A DNA stretch of 64,000 bases from Cryptomeria japonica (lineage: Eukaryota; Streptophyta; Pinopsida; Cupressales; Cupressaceae): contig NC_081408.1 in NCBI RefSeq assembly GCF_030272615.1, forward strand, positions 405,429,389 to 405,493,388. The letters are read 5' to 3'. This document shows positions 1-12,731 of the stretch, in pieces. How positions within the stretch are numbered: position 1 is the stretch's first letter; each line of letters opens with the position of its first letter. The notes beneath the pieces were generated by a model. It worked only from the letters and a program-made list of their open reading frames with translations, searched no databases and was not told the origin of the DNA. The position numbers and the translations under genes were made by a program.

Positions 1-1029
1 AGTCAAAATGTGAAAAATGGATGAATTTTGAAAATTACAAATAATTGAGGAAAATTGTTTTGTGAACATATCCTAAGCATTGTTTTGTGTCATATGACCA
101 ATTTTTGCTTGAACCCAGTTCACATTTTGCCATATTTTAAACTTTCAAATTTTGATGTTCCTCACTTTAAATCAATTAAAATACCACACCCAAGGTATCT
201 TAATGAGGAATAAATGATGGTATATTCTTATCCTCCTACCTTGAAGGTGTGTTTCGAATTTTGAATCCTAACTCCTTACCAATTGAAAGTTGTGGCCATT
301 TTTCCTAAATCGAGGCATTAAAGTCTTATGGGAAATATTTGAATTACTTTTAAAAATGATTCAAATATTTTAAATTGTTTTCAATATATCCCTCATTTTG
401 ATATTTTTGAAGAAAAATAGCAATCAAAAGACCTTATGTAGTTTTGGATGGAATAAATCTTTTTCTCAAAGCCCTTAATTGCTTAAAAATTTCAAAATTC
501 TAACCTTAATAGGTTAAAAATGCTCAAAAAAGAGCAAGCCTAACCTATTGCTTTGAAAAGTCAAAATTCTAACCTTAATAGGTTAAAATTGCTCAAAAAG
601 TGAGCAATCCTAACCTATTATGCTCACTTCTTCACAAATTCTAACTTTTTAACCTCCCTTGCTCAAAAAGCTTAAATTGAGAAAAGAAAATCTCCAAGAA
701 TAGACAATTAAGCGAGTGTCGGTTGTTCTATCACTAGTGAATGTGCAAGTTTGAATCCTAGCATACGATCCCGCATACCTTCATGTCCTATAAGCAACAT
801 GTTGACCATCAGCATAAAGAGATTGCACAGAGGTAGCAGATCCAAGCTAAAGAAATATACAGTGCTAGCAAAGGTTAAGATGAATATTTATCCAATGTTA
901 CAATTGCCACAAACCGACATGCATGCAAAATATGGAATCACTTCACACTCATGCACAAAATGAATTTGAAGAACATGCTTGAGAATCTTTCAAGTGAATG
1001 TGATCAGTTGGTGTAAGACAAAAACTCTA
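1..1029. other. AT-rich non-coding stretch
   Basis: I see no supportable gene here. Frames are broken throughout, and the short frame at 751-963 has no recognisable motif. The only structure is the duplicated hairpin at 491-620, listed separately. Confidence 0.5.
491..620. repeat. Two tandem hairpin-forming repeats (~70 bp each)
   Basis: Two near-identical units lie side by side (about 491-560 and 561-628). Each contains an inverted repeat. In the second unit TAATAGGTTA at 576-585 pairs with TAACCTATTA at 611-620, and inside it TTGCTCA pairs with TGAGCAA around a 5-nt loop. The first unit (507-549) has the same arms with slightly decayed pairing. This may be a remnant of a small foldback element. 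No function is implied. Confidence 0.65.
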
Positions 1030-2110
1030 CATCTACATCCTCATCAATACACAACCTATGGCAAAGAATGCAGAAGGCATGCGATATGTTTGATAATATG
1101 ACCCATCATCACATGGCACAAAGATTGCAGCCAAAGTGTGACATTTAATGATTTGACAGAGGGCTCTAAAGAGGTTTCAATCCCATGGAATGATAATTAA
1201 AGCATGGTGACACAAAATGGATTTGTGGAAAGGATTTGGAAGCTTTCACTAAATGTAACTGACAACACAAAATCTCATATTAATGTAAAGTTGGTAAAAT
1301 CAGTTTGGCAAATAAAGATGACATAGTCGTAGTTGCAATTGAACTACTTAACATTTATGCAGATTGTGGAGACATAGACTACACACGCTAACTACTTGAC
1401 ATAATGTGGGATGTGCACATGTGTGAACTGTTTGTCAAAATGTCTCAAGAGATTTCATCTCACAAGATGCGTGACTGATATGCATAAAATGGACATGTTG
1501 AAAGGGCTTCAGATACTTTCAAATATATGCAACCGGTAGCCATTGAAACCAATTCAAATAACCTTTGTGTCCATCCTCCTTGTCCATGTGGGAGAATTTT
1601 GATTTGAGAATATAATTGAAAGTGTTCAGGTGACATACATGTTAATGTGGAACAATAGACAATGTTATTGAATTGTTTGACATAATGATCGAAATTAAAT
1701 GGCATCTAATTTAGTTCAACTGAGACATTTCCTCCCTAAGAAATCGATAGGAATTAAGGATTACTTTGCATATTCTCTATAATCTGCATATTGATTATGT
1801 GCACTGATACGATTGCAAAATGTGAAGGCGGGGAACATAGACAACACACATGACTTGTTTGACAGAATGCCATGAGAAGATGTCATCCCAAGAAATGTGA
1901 TGGTTGGAAGGTTGACATGAAATGGAAAATGTATGAACCTCCCTAAAAGCATAAAAAGATGAAGGATATATGTAATATGTTATAGGGTTGTCCTCATTTG
2001 GGTTGAAATAATTGAAAACTATGGAAGCAAAAATAAAGTATGCGAAATATTCAACCAAGCCCATCAAATAAATTTGGTCTCAACAAATGCTATGAATGCA
2101 TATTCACAAA
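1030..2110 (+). pseudogene. Relic of a pentatricopeptide repeat (PPR) protein gene
   Basis: Conceptual translation in shifting plus-strand frames gives degenerate PPR units. Around 1351-1390 is IYADCGDIDYTR followed by a stop, matching the usual 'MYAKCGDI..AR' repeat end. Around 1475-1530 is YA-stop-NGHVERASDTFKYMQ, matching 'YAQNGH.EEAL..F..MQ'. Around 1855-1905 is LFDRMP-stop-EDVIPRNVMV, matching 'LFD.MPERDVVSWNAMI'. Around 2035-2100 is VCEIFNQAHQINLVSTNAM. PPR proteins of the PLS class act in organellar RNA editing and processing, but this copy has stops in nearly every repeat and cannot be functional. No pol or LTR sequence lies alongside, so it could be a decayed host gene copy or a retrocopy. 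The boundaries are approximate. Confidence 0.65.
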
Positions 2111-2568
2111 GATGGGAGAAGATAGATCAAAGTCAAGGATTTGATATCAATTCATCATTCACCATGGATAATATCAATATATCATTTTCAAAGAATTTTT
2201 CCTTCAAGATGTTGCAAAAGGCCTAAGGAAGAGGTTTGTTCATTATAGTTGATGATAACTTGGAATATATGTTCTAAAAAGAAAGTTGTTGGTGAATGAA
2301 AATTTCATTATGTAAATGATCAAAGTGTCAACTTGTGAGTATGAGCAGCAACCAAAGTAAGTACAATTCATAGCTGTAAGGCCAAATCACGCTTAATGTT
2401 CATATAAATATGGAAGCTCTATAAGGAATATGAACACTCATCAAAATTATTGAATGAAAGATTTTATTAGATGAAATATGTGTTATGTTGGCAAGCTGAA
2501 GTGAGTGTTGTAGTTAGTTATAAGCATCATCAAAATAGGGCTAACTTGGTGATTATTCTCTGGTCATA
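2111..2568. other. No gene recognised
   Basis: This AT-rich sequence between the PPR relic and the long ORF has only short broken frames. It may hold the promoter or leader of the following ORF, but no clear TATA box or LTR end was seen. Confidence 0.4.
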
Positions 2569-5500
2569 ATGAAGTATAAGCTTCATTGCCCCAATTACGC
2601 ACCCATTCTCAAATGTATGCTTCCAAACATTGGTGATACGAAATTGGGAAATGTGAATGTTTTGGATTTTTGTAAATCAATGGAAAAGAAAGACAAAAAT
2701 TTGATAGCTCAAAGGTTGCTAGATAGTGGAATGGCACATGCGATAGGGTACCCCACATCAATTCAATGCTTGAAATTAGTTTTGGAATGCGTGAAAGCAT
2801 TTAATCTGGAGACAAAGGAAATTAGGACAACAAAAGGTAATGTAGTGGCTAAACTTGATCCAATCTCTATTGCCATAGTATTCAGATTGCCTTTCAGAGA
2901 CCAATTCACATAAGTGGACAAAGAGTATGCAGATAGTTATTTCGTCAAAAATAAAGCCCAGTGTTTGAATAATATAGCTAGAAAATGGTTGGCAAAACCA
3001 AGAAGAGGGAAAACATAGCTTCCTAAGATAATACACAAGTCTCTATTGATGGAGGATATAGCAAACATGGTTATTTTATTGAACTTGGTCACAGGAAATG
3101 AGGATTCAAATGACTTGGAGGGGTGGATGTTTTTGTTCATCAATATCATCTTTGAAGGCATACAATTTATTAATTGGGCTAAGATTATTAGTAATAATCT
3201 TGGTGATCAGCTACTCAAATTGAGAAAGAATTATAATTTCTATATGACATCATATCTATTGTATGCCATTGCTAGGATGAAGAAATAGCCAGGGTTGAAT
3301 GTTGAAGGCATTTATGATGATGCAACTCAGATTTATAATTATCATCCACAACTACAGTTGGAGGAAAGCTATCATCACTTCACCTAGGTTAATGATGCCT
3401 TTACTATGTTGATAGTAAGAGAACTACAGGGTAATATTGGACTCAGAATATCTCCAGAAGTAGGAACATTGGTACAGAAGTATGGTAGTTACTTCATACA
3501 GTTTTTGAAGTTCACATACATCCAGATAGGAGGTTATGATGGCTGCCCTCTCATGTTGCTGATGTTTGTTTAAGATAAGTTGATCCTTATTGAGGTGTGT
3601 AGGCAGATTGCATGGGTCAACAAAATTTGCCAGAATAAAAGAAAAAGCATTATCTCTTTTCCCATTGGAATCGATTATTACAACTGTGAGAGCAAATCAG
3701 ATTTTCAAAGTATCAAGAGGTCCATGGAAAAAATTCACTTGTACCCTTATGATATGAGGTTTCCTTTTGATAGCAAAGGGTATGCCACAAGAGAGTTGGA
3801 ACTTGGTGCCGGATTTGAGCATTTTCCTAATATAGAAGATTTCTGGCAAGACTGTGAAGATGATTTTGAGGTACAAAAAAGGTATTGGATGAGGTTTTCT
3901 ATCAAGAAGATAGTTGATTACAGAATTGAAATAAATGTGAATGGGATTAAGGATGATGAATCTGATTTGGTCAATGGTTTTTATTTTGAGAGGATTCAAC
4001 TTCTTCCTCTTCCACCCATTAATTTGTCACTTTCAGAGATAAGAAGCATCCAGGAAAAATCAGCCTATGTGGTTCAAAGGACACTTGAATGGGTTAAAAG
4101 TAAGAGGATTGAGGCTACAACAACCAGACATTCACATAAAGATAATACTTCAAAATATAGAAGTGGAGCACAAGGAATTTCTTCTATTCCAACTAATTCA
4201 CAAAAGTCAAACCCAGTTGTGAGTCTACACCAAAATATATTCAATGGAGGTGATGATGGAGAAGATCCAGAAAAAGGGAAGGATCTTGCAAAGGCATGTG
4301 AAGTTCATTTTGTCATTAAGAAAAAGAGGTCAAAGATTTAAAAATAAAAAGACAATGAATCTTTCCCAGGAGCTAGAAGCTGAGTTGGAAAGTATGTCGC
4401 CTCAACATCCTCCCAGTATTGATAATCAACAAATTCCCTCTGTTTCACCTTCTATCATTATTTCATCACCACAACATGATGATTTTTCAATTCATGAAGA
4501 AGTTGAAATAAATGATGTCCATACTAAAGTTCAATCTCCACTCTTTCCAAACAATCCAACATCTTTAACCTTGACATTTGTGAATAATAAAGAATCATTG
4601 CCATCATCTTCATCATTTTGGTTACAACAGAGCTTGCAGAATAAGAAGAGAACTGTTCAGTTGATAGCTCCTAGTTTTGATGCAGTTGCAAATGCACTTC
4701 ATAGGACGACCACACCCAAGAAAACAAAAGTTGCATCTAGATTGGGAATTAGTCCTTCATCAGGAAATTTATGTGTTTAGGTAGCCTAGCCTATTGTTGA
4801 AAAAGATGTAAGTCAAGCTAGTGAGACAAATTTTAATATGAAACGGGTAGATCTAGGACCTACAACACATGAGGGAGTTGTTCATAATTTTCAAATTTCA
4901 GTAGCTATTCTTGTTGACAAAGCAAACAAGGATAGGGAAACAAAGGATCAACTAAAGAAACAAATACAAGTTCTTTCATCTTATATCAAATCCATTGTGG
5001 ATTCCAGATACACAGTTGGAGTTAGCATCAACTTTGACATTAATGCATGCTGAAGGAATTATTGGAAAGAAGGTGATTGAAGATATACATAAATGAAGGA
5101 GAAATAGTAGAATGTTAGAGGAATGGATTAATCAAATGAAGTCAGAGACATTAGAATTCATTGAAAAAGCCAAGGATGTTCACATGAAACTTGATGTACA
5201 TTAACAAGAAATTGCTACAGAATTGAAGAATGCCAAAGAACAAGAAATGTCTTCGCAGGATACTCTGAAAGAATTCCAAAGACTAGCTAAAACAAATATG
5301 GATGTACTCATCGCTGAAAAATTCTTCTCTCATAAAGAAGAAAATCAATCCAGTACATGGTGCAAGAGTATAAGTTGGAAATTGGAGAATATCAAGCAAT
5401 GCCTGGGTGAGTATCAAAAACTCTTGGTAACTTGTGAACAAATAAAAATGAAGGTAATAGAGGACACAATGAACATTATTGGTGATATATTAGTAAAGGA

Positions 5501-5789
5501 GCAATTTCAGAAAATGGACAGTCAAGTGCTCTTAACCAAGTTTCATGATAGAATCAATACTGAATTAGCAGATGTGTGGGTTTTAGATGCAGATTGAATG
5601 AAGAGATTCAATGTTATTTCAGTTGCTTTAGATGCTTGTGACATGCCTTCATATTATCATAATTTGATTGACATTCAAGATGGCCAAGCTACTGCCAAAT
5701 TGAAGATGAACAATATGATCATTCCCAGATACAAGTTCATGGTAGATGATCTCAAAGCATATAGGTTGTTCAAAACTAAAATTCAGTAG
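2569..5789 (+). pseudogene. Long retroelement-type ORF, unknown function (family G)
   Basis: One protein of roughly 1,050 codons can be followed, broken by several stops (about 2911, 3286, 3391, 3571, 4339) and two frameshifts (near 4330 and 5040). The N-terminal part is globular and carries a short pattern, a small hydrophobic strand followed by IAIVFRLP (near 2870-2895), resembling the motif in the other extra ORFs of this window. About 4340-4780 is Ser/Pro-rich and low complexity. About 4850-5590 is rich in Glu, Lys, Gln and Leu and probably coiled coil. No protease, RT, integrase or zinc knuckle is present. Its layout (globular head, Pro/Ser linker, coiled coil) matches the ORF of insertion E at 24919, so I infer a large non-autonomous retroelement ORF. 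I do not recognise the family. Confidence 0.5.
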
Positions 5790-6771
5790 GATCAAGTAAT
5801 CAACCATCATACTTCTCCATGATATTGTGAATTAATATCATGCTTTTATCTTTGTATATTCTCTTTTGTTGTGTTTTGATTAGTTAGTCTCAAGTTTTAT
5901 TTTTAGTCTTATTGTATAAATTGAGATTTTTTATCTCATGGAGTCAAAGGTTAGATGGTTGACTTTTTTTGTGCATAAATGTTTGTTATTAACTCATTGT
6001 AATTTACGCAGAAAAGAGTTAGTTATTAACTCATGATTAAAGTTGGTTATGAGGTAGTTACTCATGAGAGGTTATAAATACTGGAAAGATAGATTGTAGA
6101 AGGTCTTTTTGGACTTTGTGAGTTTTGGGACAGTTAAAATTTTGGATTGTATAACTCCATCTTTTGAATAAAAAGAAAATTGGAAGTGTTTCCATGATTG
6201 CTAAGTATTCATTTGCTCAATGTTATATCGTGTGATATTGAAATAACAAGCTTGCAAATTACTTTCCCAGTTTCATGAAGAAAATGGTCATATGAAATTA
6301 TAGGCTTCTTTGGTATCTTTGGAGTATATAGGTGTCATGCAAACTTTAATGCTTCATTTCACTACCTTCTTATGCGTGGTCTAGAGTTGATAGTGATAAG
6401 GTTAGAAATCAATGAAATCTGAATGACAATCGTATGTTTGTTGTGTAGATTTCTTTAAATTTCATTTATAGTTATTTTTCCCTTTTCCTTTTGAAGTTAA
6501 TTATATTCAAAAATATAAATACCCCTATCATACGAGGGAGATGCCACTCTCAAACCTAGGGGAAGATCGTGTCCAAAGAATGATCTATCCAACTATTGGG
6601 AACCTTTTCTTTGTCACTCCTCCATTGGGCATATAGTAGAAGATTTCGAAGTGACAGATCTGTTTACCAACAATCTCAAACTAAGAACCTGTCATAGTTA
6701 TGAATTTTTAAGTTTTCAGTATAGTTGGTTTTGATAGCTCAGTTTGTTTTAAGTAATTCTTATGAATTTGC
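5790..6771 (+). other. LTR-like promoter and poly(A) region, no gene
   Basis: There is no coding frame. The stretch has a plausible TATA box (GTTATAAATA at 6071-6080) and a poly(A) signal (AATAAA at 6167-6172) about 95 bp later, the spacing expected inside an LTR. It could be the 3' LTR of the preceding ORF element or the 5' LTR of element F. No matching second LTR was found by eye, so this is tentative. Confidence 0.35.
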
Positions 6772-8730
6772 ATGCATAGACAAAGAAGAGATGCTCAAAG
6801 TAGATTCCTTCCTAACTGTCCTGATCATACAAGACTCAATCCATATGAAGCATCAGATGTAAACCCTTTTGTTGTACTTTACCAAGCCTTAGATAATTTG
6901 AACCCGCTTGAATTTGAACTTTTTGAGAACAACCTTCATTTCCTCTTTGGATCTCATGAAGAGGACCCTTGTCTGGTAACTCCTCCTCAAATACCAATGC
7001 AAGGAAATCCACCCCTTGATGGGAATAACCCACCTCCACCTATGAACCCAATATTTGAGTTCCCCATTTCTGATTTGCATGATAATGCTAATCTCAAGAA
7101 CATTCCAGCTTCTTGTCTTCCTAAATTTTATGGACTGCTGACAAAGGACCCTGATACTTTCTTGTTTGAATTGTATCTCCTTTGTAGGAGTTATGATTAC
7201 ACTATAGATGCCCATAGACTCAAAATATTTCTTGCCACTTAAAAGAATCAACTTTGAGATGGTTATGAGTCTAGGGAGTAGTACAATCACTACATGGGAT
7301 AAGATGAAACAGTTGTTTCTTGTGAAATATAAAGATTACCTGTAGAGGGACTGGCCGCCATGGGGATGATATCTTTAGAATGACATAAAGGGAGGATGAA
7401 AGTCTAGAAGAATATTTGGAGAGATTTGTATTCAGTGTCAAGAAGTCCAAGCATGGTACTTTAAATGAAGATTCTCTCAAGTTGATATTTCTGAGGGGAA
7501 TCAGTGACGAATGCACAGATGCTTTAGACCTTATGGGAGGTGGTGATATAACTCAATCAACATGGAATGACATTGGTCAAATTTGTCAGAAGTATTCCAG
7601 ATCTTCTTCTAAGAAGAATAGGTGTTACAAGCTGGGAATTTCTTCATCAACATCCAGTAATGGAGTTTTACGAATGGAGCTCATTCATCTTTTGAAGGAT
7701 TTTAAGGAGGATATCATCAACAATATGGCTACTCAGTTAGACACACTTCAAGCTAAGAAGAAGCAAGAGGAAGCTGATGCAATTCTCGTAGAATTCTGTC
7801 CACATTGTAGACAAAAGAAAAGAGATTGTAGATGTAAGATTGTTGCAAATCTTGAAGTTCCCGATTTCAAGACAATATAAGGATATGATGAATAAATATT
7901 TTACATTTCTCAAAGAAGACCAAATTTTCCAAGACAAGGTATGCCTCCTGATCCACTTTCTTTTTTTGGTTATAGTGGAAATTCGTATGCACAAAATAAT
8001 CAATGGCAACCTCCATATGCTCAAAATTTTGGAAATTATCAAAATTGGTATAATCCTCAATGCCAAGGGCAAAATTTTTCCAATCAAACTCCACATTGGC
8101 AACAACCACAAGGAAATTGGTCTCAATCTTAGGGACCATGGCAACCATTCCAAGGGAATTGGCAACCTACTCCTCAATGGAGAGGAGGTCAGCAATGGAT
8201 GGATTAGTCTTTTGGTTATCAACAACCTCAACAACAGCCTCAATAGTCTCAACAACTTGCTATAATGCCCCCTCCTGCTACTAATACCATTCCACCTAAA
8301 CCCACACAACTACCCACTTAACCCATGCCAAATCCTAATAGCAATTCTTAGTAACAACAACAAGTTTATTCAGTTGATCCTAATCAATACCCAACTTATT
8401 CTCTTTCTATAAGTGATATTCACCTTAGATCCGGGGCAACTTGCCTAACTTGTCCCCTCCAATTATAACTGAAGTACAAAAGGAAAAGGAAATATCTAGC
8501 CCAACAACCCAAATTCCTCAGAGTTAGCAAATACCCCCATTTCCTCAAAGGTTGCAAGATGAAGAGATTCCTTAGGAAGAGGATATAAATTTTGATATCA
8601 TTGATCAGCTGATACACATATGTGTTAAGATTCCATTATTTTAGGCTATTAAAGATGTCCCTATCTATGGTAAAGCAATTAAAGAGGCATTTTTATGGAA
8701 ACCTGGCAAGAAGAAAAAGGATCCACAAAC
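6772..8730 (+). pseudogene. gag: Element F gag
   Basis: The capsid-type gag region runs through two frames. From 6772 it contains PASCLPKFYGLLTKDPDTFL and then CRSYDYTIDAHRLKIF, a retrotransposon-gag core, ending at a stop at 7240. The core continues at 7400-7880 in another frame (FVFSVKKSKHGTLNEDSLKL). A Cys-rich segment CPHCRQKKRDCRC at about 7798-7840 stands where a nucleocapsid zinc motif would be. It is followed by a Gln/Asn/Pro/Trp-rich tail with repeated GNWQP-like units (7941-8330). The role would be particle assembly. Several stops and at least two frameshifts make it non-functional. Confidence 0.65.
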
Positions 8731-8731
8731 A

Positions 8732-9400
8732 GTGCATGTAATGGGTCAACCGACTGATATTATGTTGGGAAAAGTTTCAATTCCTAAATATTCTGACCCC
8801 GGTAGTTCTATTATGAAAATAGTCATCAATGACACTCAGATAAAGAATGCCTTAATAGATTTTGGAGCAAAAATCAATGTAATGACAAGAGACATTATGC
8901 AAAAAATTAACATAACCAGTCTCAGGCCTACTCCTATGGTCCTACAGCTTGCTGACACTTCCACGGTTCGGCTTGATGGTATGATTGAAGATGTTGTCAT
9001 TACTTTGGACTCCTGGGAATACTTGACAAATTTTATGATCTTGTCTCCTAAGGCTACATTGGGGGGATATCCAGTTATCTTAGGGAGACCTTGGACTGCT
9101 ACAGTCGATGCATGTATTGGATGTTGATCAGGGGACATGACTATTTTTGATGGAAATACTACTAAAACTCTAGCTCTGTATTCACCTGCTCAGCCCCAAC
9201 TTGATCAAGAACAGGTTGTTTGGCCTAACATGGGGAAAGAATTAGAAGAGGAAGTTAACTCTATCAATCATCTTATGATTATTAATAGAGAATCATTCAT
9301 ATGACTCCAGGATGATGATTTTATCCTTTCTAAAATTCTAGCAAATCAGTATAATCTGGAGCAGCAGTCACAGGAGTTAACATCAAGTATTACAATATTA
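8732..9400 (+). pseudogene. Element F aspartic protease region
   Basis: The reading frame has the retropepsin fold signature. NALIDFGAKINVMT stands at the active site (about 8849-8890), followed by GYPVILGRPW (about 9067-9096), the usual flap-distal ILGRPW motif. The catalytic triplet, normally DTG or DSG, reads DFG, so the active-site Ser/Thr is lost. Stops at 9125 and about 9302 break the frame, which otherwise runs on toward RT. It would have cleaved the Gag-Pol polyprotein. Confidence 0.7.
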
Positions 9401-9424
9401 GATTTTCCTCCATCCACTGACATA

Positions 9425-10740
9425 TTGCATAACTTGTTGCCACATGAAGTCTACACTTCTTATCTTTCTGACGTGGCTTTGGTTGATCTTACTATCAAGG
9501 TGGAAGTTGATCCAAATAAATGTTTGAATATCAAAAATCAACTCATAGAAACTCAAAGGATAACACTGGTTGAATTGCTCAAATGTCATCAACACGCTTT
9601 TGCATGGGATTACAAAGATATGCAAGGAATTGATCCTATGATTTGTACACACCATATTTATATCAAAGAAGACTGTAGACCGCTCAAACAAGCACAAAGA
9701 AGAATCAATCCTGCATTAAGGGAGATAGTTAAAGAGGAACTACAAAAATTATTAAATAATGGATTTATCTATCCTATATCAGATAGTCAATGGGTGTTTC
9801 CTCTAGTCATATTTCCAAAGAAAGGAGGTAAATGATGGGTATGTGTATATTACAGAGCATTGAACTTGGCAACTAGGAAGGATCATTTTCCATTACCATT
9901 TGTGGATCAAGTATTAGATTCCTTGGCAGGGAAGTGATACTTTTTATTCTTGGATGGATTCAGTGGCTACAACTAGATTCAAATTTCTCCCGAGGGAGAA
10001 TTTAAAGAAAGTTTTATAGAGGTGTGCAGATTACAATTTATCCTTGAATAGTGAAAAATGCTTTATGATGATGCAGGAAGGCATAGTTCTTGGTCATGAT
10101 ATTTCTATAACTAGAATATAGGTTGACCCAGCCAAAATTGAAGTCATTCAAAACCTTCCTATTCCCACAAAGCAAAAAGATGTCCGAAGTTTTCTTGGTC
10201 ATGCTGGATATTATCGAAGATTTATTAAGGACTTTAGTAAAATTACAGGACCTTTATATTGTCTTTTGACTAAAGATATGGAGTTTGATTGGACTCACGC
10301 ATGCCATGAAGCTTTTTTGAATCTCAAACATGCCTTGACTCAAGCACCAGTGCTCAAGGGCCCAAATTGGTCATTATATTTTCATATTCATATAGATGCG
10401 TTAGATTATGCTATAGGAGCAATTTTGGGATAGAAGATGGACAATTTGGAGAGTGTAATTTATTTTATTAGCAAAAAAATGCAGGGACCTGAGCTTAATT
10501 ATACTGTCACTGAAAAGGAGATGTTGGCAGTAATATATGCACTTAACAAATTCAGGTATTATATCAAAGGATATCAAATCTATGTGCATACTAATCATAC
10601 AACAATCAAATATCTCATGAACAAGCCTTCAATTACAGGAAGATTGGCTCAATAGTCACTATTGATGCATGAATTTGATATTACACTTGTTGATTAACCG
10701 GGTAAAGCTAATGTAGTTGCGGATTATCTTTCTAGGCTTC
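9425..10740 (+). pseudogene. pol: Element F reverse transcriptase and RNase H, core deleted
   Basis: The RT fingers are clear (EELQKLLNNGFIYPISDSQW, about 9735-9790), then YYRALNLATRKDHFPLPFVD and motif A (LDGFSGYN, about 9951). Right after IQISPEG (about 10000) the frame jumps to CADYNLSLNSEKC at 10023. About 75-80 residues are therefore missing, including the YxDD box. The thumb and connection follow (SFLGHAGYYRRFIKDF), then one gypsy-type RNase H with ELNYTVTEKEMLAVIYAL and HTNHTTIKYLMN. No second, archaeal-type RNase H follows, unlike elements A, B and D, which supports the Athila-like assignment. The enzyme cannot be active. Confidence 0.75.
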
Positions 10741-10742
10741 AA

Positions 10743-12190
10743 TTGCAGGATAATCCTGAAGCTATAGATGATGCTTTCCCAGATGAACATTTGTTCTTGA
10801 TAAAAGCCCACACTCCCTGGTATGCCGATATTGGAAATTATTTGGCTGCTAATAAGATTCCTTCTCATTTTTGTCCTAAAGAAAGAAGGTTGCTAGTTGA
10901 GAAAAGCTTTAATTTCTCTTGGATTGTTGATTATTTATTTTATACTGGACCTGACCAAGTATTAAGAAGGTGTGTCAGAGAGGATGAAACATATGATATT
11001 ATTCATGCATGTCATGATGAGCCATGTGGAGGAAATTTTGCTTCTAAAAGAACAACACTTAAGATCCTTAACATAGGATATTATTGGCCAACTTTGTATA
11101 AAGATGCAACTCAATATACTAGAAAATGTGATAGATGCCAACGAATGGGTAGGCCTACCAGATCTGATGAAATGCCATTGTATCCCCTAATATTTGTTGC
11201 ACCATTTGACAAATGGGGATTGGATTTTGTTGGACCAATTGATCCTCCTTCAAATAGGAAATCCTATATTCTAGTATGCACAGATTATGTTACAAAATGG
11301 GTGGAAGTAAGAGCAATGACACATGCAAGAGATAATAAGGTAGCTGAATTTCTCTATGAGGAAATATTTATCAGATATGGAGTACCAAGAGAGATTGTTT
11401 TAGATCAAGGACCACAATTTACTTCCACATTAATTGCAGCATTGGTTAATCAATATAATATCAAACACAAGAAGTCTACTCCATACCATCCTTAGCCAAA
11501 TGGTCAGGTAGAGGTTACAAATAGGGATTTAGAAGCTATTCTTACCAAGACAACAACTCTTCATAGGAAAGATTGGTTAAATGGACTTCCTAAAGCCATT
11601 TGGGCATACTGAACAACATGGAAGACAACAATTGGTTTTACACCTTTTGAAATAGTGTATGGAAAAACAACCATGATGCCCATTGAGTTTGAGCATAAAA
11701 CTCTTAGGACATCTCTACAATTGAATATGACTCTCTCAGAAGCACATCAAGACCTCATCATGCAATTGAATGCTTTAGATGAGCCGAGAAAGATGGTTGT
11801 CTAGCATACAAAAAATATTCAACATCAACGAGCTAAATGACATGATAAATATATCAAAGAGACAAAATTTAAATTTGGAGATCGGGCATTGTTGTATGAT
11901 TCCAGATATAAGGATACAATGGGGAAGCTACAGACATGTTGGCTGGGCCCATATGAGATTGATGAAGTATTTCAAAATGGAGAAGTTTGGTTGGCAACAG
12001 TAGACCCAGTCAAATTCAAAATTTTGGTCAATGGTCATCGGTACGCCTTTATCATAAGCCTACAACAAAACAAGAGTTCCTGCAATAATTTGACAACCAA
12101 GTGCAGACCACAGCTCCTGCAGCTTCTGCAGGGGACCTTCTTGGCATAGTTCCTGCAACCTCTGCAGTGGACCTTCTTGGTCCCGAGTCT
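10743..12190 (+). pseudogene. Element F integrase
   Basis: The HHCC zinc-binding region is present (HACHDEPCGGNF with KCDRCQRMG near 11129-11150). The catalytic core keeps all three acidic residues: WGLDFVGPI (about 11215), VLDQGPQFTS (about 11400) and NGQVEVTNR (about 11502). Stops are at about 11495 (CAG to TAG), 11610 (TGG to TGA) and 11802. The C-terminal part (GDRALLYDSRYKDTMGKLQ, then WLGPYEIDEVF) is the usual integrase tail, and a frameshift near 12040 precedes an Ala/Pro-rich end. It would have inserted the element cDNA. Of the F enzymes it is the best preserved. Confidence 0.8.
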
Positions 12191-12731
12191 TAAAATTCCT
12201 CTTGCATGCATTCATAATAACTATTTCCATACTTTATGGAAAACCGTTCATCCACTTCACATCACCTCATCTCATATTGTGAATAGCTAATCATTTTATT
12301 GCAACATTAATTAGTACGACTAAAGGTGTGTATTATTTATTTTTCTTTTAATTATGCATTTATTCTTTCGTTATGATTATTACCTGATATGATTCACATA
12401 ATCCACCTACCCTTCCCTCTGTCCTTTTTTACATGTGTGGACACGTGTCATCTTAAGTTGGGGAGTGGTTTATGGTTCTATTTACGACTTTGTAATTATG
12501 TGTCCTTGTGCATGATGTGTTTTAATTTTCTTCACGTCATTTTTGAATGTGAAAGCCTATAGAATGAGTGAGTATACCTTTCCTACCGCCATAGTTGATA
12601 AAAGGTACTGAAGAATAAATAAAAGATTAAGGGGCATGAATTTTCAAAATCATGCAGGATATTTTAGCCTTTCATTTTGCTATGACGATATTCATTTGTT
12701 GTGGTGATTGTTTTTGAATGTCAAGTTAGCC
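12191..12731. other. Spacer after element F pol
   Basis: This 540-bp AT-rich stretch separates the integrase end from the next ORF. No gene, LTR end or polypurine tract is evident. Confidence 0.4.

Noticed and set aside
751-963. Small 70-codon gene
   Set aside because: No motif, no supporting context, and flanked by broken sequence.
7737-8309. 190-codon minus-strand Leu/Arg/Ile-rich frame
   Set aside because: Mirror of the gag Gln/Asn/Pro-rich tail of element F. The composition is an artefact of that repeat-like sequence.
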